DNA of 64,000 nt from Panacagrimonas sp965216805 (GTDB lineage Bacteria; Pseudomonadota; Gammaproteobacteria; Nevskiales; Nevskiaceae). Below are positions 59,256-64,000 of the stretch, piece by piece. The notes under the pieces were generated by a model. That model did no database searches, had not been told where the DNA came from, and saw only the letters and a program-made list of their open reading frames with translations. The stretch is from NCBI RefSeq assembly GCF_965216805.1, contig NZ_CBDCGN010000003.1, positions 1,178,001 through 1,242,000 of the forward strand, in the 5' to 3' direction. A program made the translations under genes and the position numbers. Position 1 is the first letter of the stretch; the number at the start of each line of letters is the position of its first letter.

Positions 59256-60612
59256 TGCGCAGCGCCTGGATGTCGCGATCGTCGGGGCGGGTCCGGCTGC
59301 CCTGTACGCGGCAGCCGAGTTGGTCAAGCTCGGTGACCCGCCGGTGTACGTGAACCTGTTCGACCGCTTGCCGACCCTCGGTGGCCTGGTCCGCGCGGGC
59401 GTTGCGCCCGACCACGCCGATCGCCGCCTCGTGATCGACACGTACCAGCGACAGGCGCGCAGCGGCGGTCGCCTGCGCTTCCACGGCAATGTCGAGATCG
59501 GGCGCGACATCACGCATGCCGAACTGCTCGAACACCACGACGCCGTCATCTACGCGGTGGGGGCCAGCGCCAGCCAGGCACTCAATGTTCCGGGCAAGCA
59601 TCTTCCCGGGTGCCATGAATCCAGCCGATTCGTGGCCTGGTACAACGGCCACCCGGATGCCGCTGACCTCGATGTGTCCTTCGATTGCGAACGGGCGGTG
59701 GTGATCGGCAACGGCAATGTCGCGCTCGACGTGGCGCGCATTCTCCTCAAGTCGGGATCAGCGCTTGCCTCCTCCGACATCGCGGAGCACGCGCGCGAAG
59801 CGCTCGCCCACAGCCGCATCCGCGAAGTGTGCGTCGTCGGCCGGCGCGGCCCCGCACAGGCGGCCTTCACGCATCCGGAACTGCGCGAGCTGGGCGAACT
59901 CGACGACGTCAGCGTCGTGGTCGATCCGGACGATCTGTCCGGCGCGCGCTGGGATCAGGGCAACTTCGACGCCACGCTGAAGCGCGCGACGCTCGAGGCC
60001 TATTCGAAGTCAGGCGATGAAACGCGCGCTCGCCGACTCGTGTTGCGTTTCCTGCAGTCGCCAATCGAGGTGCTTGGACGAGGCCGGGTCGAGGGTATCC
60101 GCCTGGTGCGCAACCAGCTCGTCGCCAGCGAAGACGGCGGCCTCAAGGCGGTGGCCAGTCAGCAGACCGAAGACCTTGCTGCAGGACTGGTGGTACACGC
60201 TATCGGATACCGCGGAAAGCCGCTTGCGGATCTGCCGTTCGACGATGGCAGAGGCATCGTTCCCAATCGAGATGGGCGCGTGCTCGTGCTGGACGACGAC
60301 GTCATGCCCGGCGCGTATGTCGTCGGATGGATCAAGCGCGGCCCGCGCGGTGTCATCGGCAGCAACAAGGCCTGCGCGCGGCAGACCGTGCGCGCGCTGG
60401 TCGAGGACGCCGCTGCCGGCCGACTCGCCCAACCAGCGAAACCGGCGTCGGCGATCGAGGCATTGCTGCGCGAGCGGCAATGCAAGGTGGTCGACTTCCA
60501 GGGCTGGAGAAACATCGACCGCCACGAGCGGGCGCATGCGCGCGACGGTCAGCCGCGCAACAAGCTGGTTCGGCTCGACGATATGCTGCGTGTCGGCGCA
60601 TCAGGGCCCTGA
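59242..60612 (+). CDS. FprA-like NADPH:ferredoxin reductase
   Basis: 456 residues from the GTG at 59242 behind AAGGAGCGAAAC, inside the end of the ferredoxin gene. VAIVGAGPAALYAAAEL binds FAD, DRLPTLGGLVRAGVAPDH follows as in adrenodoxin reductase and mycobacterial FprA, VVIGNGNVALDVARIL binds NADPH, and GYVVGWIKRGPRGVIGSNK-like sequence (AYVVGWIKRGPRGVIGSNK) is the C-terminal FAD segment. It transfers electrons between NADPH and the ferredoxin encoded just upstream. Supports a three-component redox module with the molybdopterin enzyme. Confidence 0.92.
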   Translation: MNQPDAQRLDVAIVGAGPAALYAAAELVKLGDPPVYVNLFDRLPTLGGLVRAGVAPDHADRRLVIDTYQRQARSGGRLRFHGNVEIGRDITHAELLEHHDAVIYAVGASASQALNVPGKHLPGCHESSRFVAWYNGHPDAADLDVSFDCERAVVIGNGNVALDVARILLKSGSALASSDIAEHAREALAHSRIREVCVVGRRGPAQAAFTHPELRELGELDDVSVVVDPDDLSGARWDQGNFDATLKRATLEAYSKSGDETRARRLVLRFLQSPIEVLGRGRVEGIRLVRNQLVASEDGGLKAVASQQTEDLAAGLVVHAIGYRGKPLADLPFDDGRGIVPNRDGRVLVLDDDVMPGAYVVGWIKRGPRGVIGSNKACARQTVRALVEDAAAGRLAQPAKPASAIEALLRERQCKVVDFQGWRNIDRHERAHARDGQPRNKLVRLDDMLRVGASGP

Positions 60613-60711
60613 TCGGAAGACGCCGTGGTGATTGCGGGGCAGATGCGTGAGCCAGGGCAGGCCGATTTTCGGCCCATGGCATTCGCAGGAGATGCGGCAG
60701 ATACCGATCGC
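60613..60711. other. gap between convergent genes with a weak hairpin
   Basis: 99 bp. GGCCGA-tt-TTCGGCC near 60659-60673 could fold as a short stem between the convergent fprA-like and desaturase genes; no T-tract, so a terminator is only possible. Confidence 0.3.
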
Positions 60712-61842
60712 TCAGGCCATGCCGGCAGCCGCGGACTGCGCGTTGCGATACTCGGCCACCGACACGATGCGCCGCGCCTGCGCATCCCACAGCACGAACT
60801 TCAGCGACGGCCGCACGTCGCGCCAGCGCAGCCGGCGCACCGGCTCGAACAATTCCGGATGGCCGCGATGGCAGGCCGCCAGACGGTAGTTGGGAATGCG
60901 TGCGCTCAGGTGATGCACGTGGTGATAGCCGATGTTGGCGGTGAACCAGTTGAGCCATGCGGGCAGGTCCAGGTAGCTGGTGCCGTGCAGCGCCGCGTCG
61001 TGGCGGTCCCATTGCGCATCGGCGCTGGCGTAGGAGTGCTCGAAATTGTGCTGCACCGTAAACAGCACGATGCCGACCCCGCCCGCCAGCGATGTGGCGC
61101 TCAGGTACACCGAAAAGAACAGCAGCGGTCCGATCAGCCAACTCATCGCCACCCACATCGACAGTAACACCAGGTTGTTGTAGGTCATGTGCCGGTATTC
61201 GGACGGCGACGCCCAGTAAGCGCTGCGGAAGGTGGCGGCGTGTGCGCGCAGCGACACCCGCGGCTGCGCCCGTTTTTCGCGCAGCAGATGCACCAGCAGA
61301 CTCGCGGTTCCCTTGAGCCAGGTCAGCCGCGGATTGAGGATCAGATAGACAAACCCGGCCAGCGGCGCCATCCAGATGTAGCGGGCCCGCACGTACGCGC
61401 GTTGCTGGCGGCCGCTGAGCGCGCCGAACTCGTCCACCGACAGGATCGCCAGCGGCCCTCGGTAGCGTGCCCAGTTGCCGTTGGTGGCGTGGTGGTAATT
61501 GTGATGCCGGCTCCACACGTACTGCGGCATCCCGCACAGCACGCCCAGCGCAAAGCCGGCACCGCGGTTGAGCGCTGCGCTGCGGAACAGGCTGCCGTGG
61601 CCGCATTCGTGCATCAGCACGAAACCGCGCACCAGAAACAGGCTCATCACCAGCGTCGCCAGCAGCGTGACCAGGTAGGGGGGCGATCCCGCGCCCAGGA
61701 TCGCGGCCCACCACAGCGCGGCCAGCGGTACCACCGTGGTGAGTGCCTGCAGCAGCCCGATCAGATTGCTGGAGCGCGTGTATTCGTCAATCCGCGCGCG
61801 CGGCTCGGCCGGTGCGCTTGGCGTAGCAGCTGCTGCAGACAC
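60712..61842 (-). CDS. membrane fatty acid desaturase
   Basis: 376 residues. Histidine boxes HECGH (about residue 78), HHNYHH (about residue 112) and, near residue 306, YHHVHH are all in place with two long hydrophobic segment pairs. DesA/omega-type acyl-lipid desaturase of the inner membrane; needs O2 and ferredoxin. It converges on the ferredoxin reductase gene. Half-sites TGTCC/GGACA upstream (61884-61904) echo the palindrome at 56630, a hint of co-regulation with that operon. Confidence 0.88.
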   Translation of the reverse strand: MSAAAATPSAPAEPRARIDEYTRSSNLIGLLQALTTVVPLAALWWAAILGAGSPPYLVTLLATLVMSLFLVRGFVLMHECGHGSLFRSAALNRGAGFALGVLCGMPQYVWSRHHNYHHATNGNWARYRGPLAILSVDEFGALSGRQQRAYVRARYIWMAPLAGFVYLILNPRLTWLKGTASLLVHLLREKRAQPRVSLRAHAATFRSAYWASPSEYRHMTYNNLVLLSMWVAMSWLIGPLLFFSVYLSATSLAGGVGIVLFTVQHNFEHSYASADAQWDRHDAALHGTSYLDLPAWLNWFTANIGYHHVHHLSARIPNYRLAACHRGHPELFEPVRRLRWRDVRPSLKFVLWDAQARRIVSVAEYRNAQSAAAGMA

Positions 61843-62093
61843 AGACCCAGCCTCGCTATCTAAACGTCATCGTAGTACGCCTTGGACATGTCCGTATCGG
61901 GACAGGCGTGGATGGCGGTATGCCGCAACAGCCGTGCCAGTACCCCGTTCCGACCCGCCTGCGGACAAGCGGTGTCGGTGCCGTCACCGCGACAAGCGCC
62001 ACGCGGCCGACACCAAACCTGGCGAGCACAGGACTTGCACCGCGCCCATGGGCCAATCCCGGCCTTACGCCGTCACCGACCGGAGCGGTCGCC
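61843..62093. promoter_or_regulatory. divergent region of the desaturase and the PAS sensor gene
   Basis: 251 bp. GGACATGTCC (61884-61893) is a perfect 10-bp palindrome, followed after GTATC by another GGACA (61900-61904). The half-sites TGTCC/GGACA are those of the palindrome at 56630-56650 but with different spacing. No other boxes recognised. Confidence 0.4.
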
Positions 62094-64000
62094 ATGCACC
62101 TTCCTGCCGACGACGATCCGGTGCGCCTGTCGGGGGACCGTCGCGACGTGCTGCGTTGGACCCTGCCGCTGCTGACCCTGCTGGCCTGGCTCAACCTGCC
62201 GATCGTGGCTCAGCAAACCGGCGTCGGCCGTCTGGAACTGCTGCTGTTTGCCGCTGCCGGTGTCACCTTCGCAGCGCTGGCCTTGATGCTGTGGCGGCGC
62301 ATGATCGGCGTGCCGCTGGCGTCCTGGCTGACCCTGGGCGTCCTCGCCGGGATGATGCTGGAGCGTATCGCCAGGCTGTTCGCTGGTGGCTATTTCGATG
62401 ACAGCCGGCACAGTTTCTTCATGCCGGTGTTCGCCTATCTGCCCATCCTCTACCTGTTCTGCTTCCTGCTGTTGTCGCCGGTGCGCACGGCGCAGGCGAT
62501 GGCGCTGGCCGCCTGGCTGGCGGTGCTGTGCGTCGTCGGGTGGTTGTCTGCCCCGTACTGGCAGCAGCCCGACCGGCGCGATTCGCTGCAGGCCATGCTG
62601 CTGTTTGTCGGCCCCGCGCACGGGCTGCTGATCGTGCTGCTGGGCGTGATCGCCCGGCGTCATGAGCGCGTACTGAAGCGTTATGCGCGCATTGCCGCGG
62701 TCGCGCGCCGCGCGCACGCCTCGGTGGCGCGCAGCGAGGCGCATTTTCGCAGCGTGTTCGAAGTGGCCGCCGTGGGCATGAGCGTCAGCGACGAAACCGG
62801 CCGCTACGTCAGGGTCAACCAGTGCTTTGCCGACATGCTGGGCTACAGCGTCGAAGCGCTGTTGCAGCTTCGCTACGCCGACGTCAGCGATCCGCAGGAT
62901 CTGGCGACCGGCCAAAGCCTGGCTGCGCAGCTGTTGGCGCGCGAGGCCGACGGCTTCACGTCGCCGCTGCGCTATCGCCATCGCGACGGGCATGTGGTGC
63001 ACACCCAGGTGTTCGGGCGCGAGCTGGCGCAGCCGCCGGACATGCCGCGCCGCTTCATCTGCGTGGTGACCGACCTCAGCGAGCGTCACGCCGCCGAACA
63101 GAGGATTCTGGCCGAGCGCCGCGTGCGCGATCTTTACTTCGAGCACATGCCGGTGGGGACGATCGAGTTCGACGTCGATCAGCGCGTGCGACGCTGGTCG
63201 CCGCAGGCCGAGCGTATCTTCGGCTGGACCGAGGCCGAGGCGGTCGGGCAAACGGCGGAGCAACTCGGCAACGTGCTGCCTCACCAACTTGCACCGCGCG
63301 TGCGGGTGCTTGACAGCCTCACCGGCGGCGAGCGCGATCATCACTTCGCCGTGGTTCCCATGGCCCATCGCAGCGGGCGGCCGCTGTGGGTGGAAGTCCA
63401 TCGCCTGGCGGTACGCGATGTGCAGGGCCGGCTGCAGTCGGTGGTTTCCATGTGCATGGACGTGACCGAGCGCCAGGAAATGCTGAGCATGCTCAACGAA
63501 AGCGAGGCGCGCTTCCGCGGCATCTTCAACCAGGCCGCGGTCGGCATTGCGCTGCTGGATGCCGACGGCCGCTGGCTCAATGTCAACGACAAGCTCTGCG
63601 AAATACTGGGCTACACGCTGGAAGAATTTCTGCAGCTTGACTTCCAGCGCGTCACCCACCCGGACGATCTGCAACGCGATCTGGTGCTGTCGCGCGCCGT
63701 CATGGATCGCAGCATCGACCACTACAGTCTGGAGAAGCGCTACATCCGTCGCGACGGCAGCGTGGTCTGGGCCATGCTCTACGTGCGCCGGCTGGAAGCC
63801 GGCGGCAGCACGCCGACCCGATTCGTGTCGGTGGTGGACGACATCAGCGACCGCAAAAGCGCCGAGGCACGCATCGTCGCCCTCAACGCCGACCTGGAAG
63901 CCCAGGTCGCGGCGCGCACCGCGCAGTTGAACGAACTGCTGCAGACCGGCCAGCGGCGCAACACCGAGCTGTCGCTCACCACCGAGCTGGGACGCATGCT
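62094..64000 (+). CDS. membrane sensor protein with multiple PAS domains (3' end beyond window)
   Basis: At least 635 residues; open to base 64000 without a stop. An N-terminal membrane part has about six or seven hydrophobic helices (residues about 20-200), for example WTLPLLTLLAWLNLPIV and ASWLTLGVLAGMML. Then come three PAS/PAC units starting near residues 210 (HFRSVFEVAAVGMSVSD), 340 (DLYFEHMPVGTIEFD) and 470 (RFRGIFNQAAVGIALLD), each ending in a VTD/VTE/ISD-R motif. A coiled coil (NADLEAQVAARTAQLNELL) leads to the missing output domain, which may be a histidine kinase or GGDEF/EAL domain. Signal unknown. Confidence 0.8.
   Translation, partial: MHLPADDDPVRLSGDRRDVLRWTLPLLTLLAWLNLPIVAQQTGVGRLELLLFAAAGVTFAALALMLWRRMIGVPLASWLTLGVLAGMMLERIARLFAGGYFDDSRHSFFMPVFAYLPILYLFCFLLLSPVRTAQAMALAAWLAVLCVVGWLSAPYWQQPDRRDSLQAMLLFVGPAHGLLIVLLGVIARRHERVLKRYARIAAVARRAHASVARSEAHFRSVFEVAAVGMSVSDETGRYVRVNQCFADMLGYSVEALLQLRYADVSDPQDLATGQSLAAQLLAREADGFTSPLRYRHRDGHVVHTQVFGRELAQPPDMPRRFICVVTDLSERHAAEQRILAERRVRDLYFEHMPVGTIEFDVDQRVRRWSPQAERIFGWTEAEAVGQTAEQLGNVLPHQLAPRVRVLDSLTGGERDHHFAVVPMAHRSGRPLWVEVHRLAVRDVQGRLQSVVSMCMDVTERQEMLSMLNESEARFRGIFNQAAVGIALLDADGRWLNVNDKLCEILGYTLEEFLQLDFQRVTHPDDLQRDLVLSRAVMDRSIDHYSLEKRYIRRDGSVVWAMLYVRRLEAGGSTPTRFVSVVDDISDRKSAEARIVALNADLEAQVAARTAQLNELLQTGQRRNTELSLTTELGRM

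Overview
The window is high-GC DNA, apparently from a free-living, flagellated, aerobic gammaproteobacterium. I favour a Nevskiales/Solimonadaceae- or Xanthomonadales-like lineage. This rests on the type of RpoH, a gamma-type fliLMNOPQR-flhB order, a leucine/isovalerate operon, a PA0069-type radical SAM gene, and many oxygenase and acyl-CoA ligase genes of the kind used to degrade hydrophobic compounds. The taxonomic placement is inference; no rRNA or tRNA gene is present.

Bases 1-6.7 kb hold a catabolic block: the 3' end of a Rieske oxygenase alpha subunit, an overlapping PaaX-type regulator, a membrane desaturase, a flavin monooxygenase with the Baeyer-Villiger fingerprint, a DUF3047-like protein and a TetR regulator with an unusual repeat-built N-terminal tail. 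From 6.7 to 20.3 kb the block is disturbed. Two identical 1654-bp IS3-like elements in opposite orientation, each with its own 5-bp target duplication, have split two genes. One is an ApeA-like HEPN gene (probable phage defence); the other is an acyl-CoA ligase. Between the IS copies lie a DUF1993 gene, a pirin-DoxX-azoreductase set with a divergent LysR gene, a HepT/MntA toxin-antitoxin pair and a long Baeyer-Villiger-type monooxygenase. From 20.3 to 26.1 kb catabolic genes resume: an MBL hydrolase, an iron alcohol dehydrogenase, a cytochrome P450 and a secreted lipase-like lipoprotein. The TetR gene and the split ligase share an operator-like motif, which suggests one regulon.

From 26.1 to 40.5 kb there is a mixture. 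It includes a radical SAM gene behind a LexA-like box, a degenerate 6-phosphogluconolactonase homologue, an acyl-CoA ligase, a FixL/FixJ-like two-component pair, rpoH preceded by a near-perfect CIRCE element, and a glycosyltransferase. It also includes an alpha/beta hydrolase, a lysine-rich histone H1-like protein, dusB, a receiver/coiled-coil protein, a DUF423 protein, a saccharopine-dehydrogenase-like reductase and a TetR gene. Three copies of a MITE-like repeat family lie here. From 40.6 to 45.7 kb is a leucine-catabolism operon (isovaleryl-CoA dehydrogenase and both methylcrotonyl-CoA carboxylase subunits) that lacks liuC and liuE at this site.

From 45.9 to 51.1 kb come TonB plus a TPR-like exported protein, SppA and MurI. 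From 51.2 to 56.5 kb lies the flagellar export and switch cluster fliLMNOPQR-flhB; flhA does not follow. From 56.6 to 60.6 kb an operon encodes a molybdopterin oxidoreductase, a seven-iron-type ferredoxin and an FprA-like NADPH-ferredoxin reductase, behind a 21-bp palindrome. A desaturase on the other strand and the start of a multi-PAS membrane sensor, which runs off the end, close the window. Many short palindromic repeats (REP-like) lie between genes, and some lie inside coding sequence.
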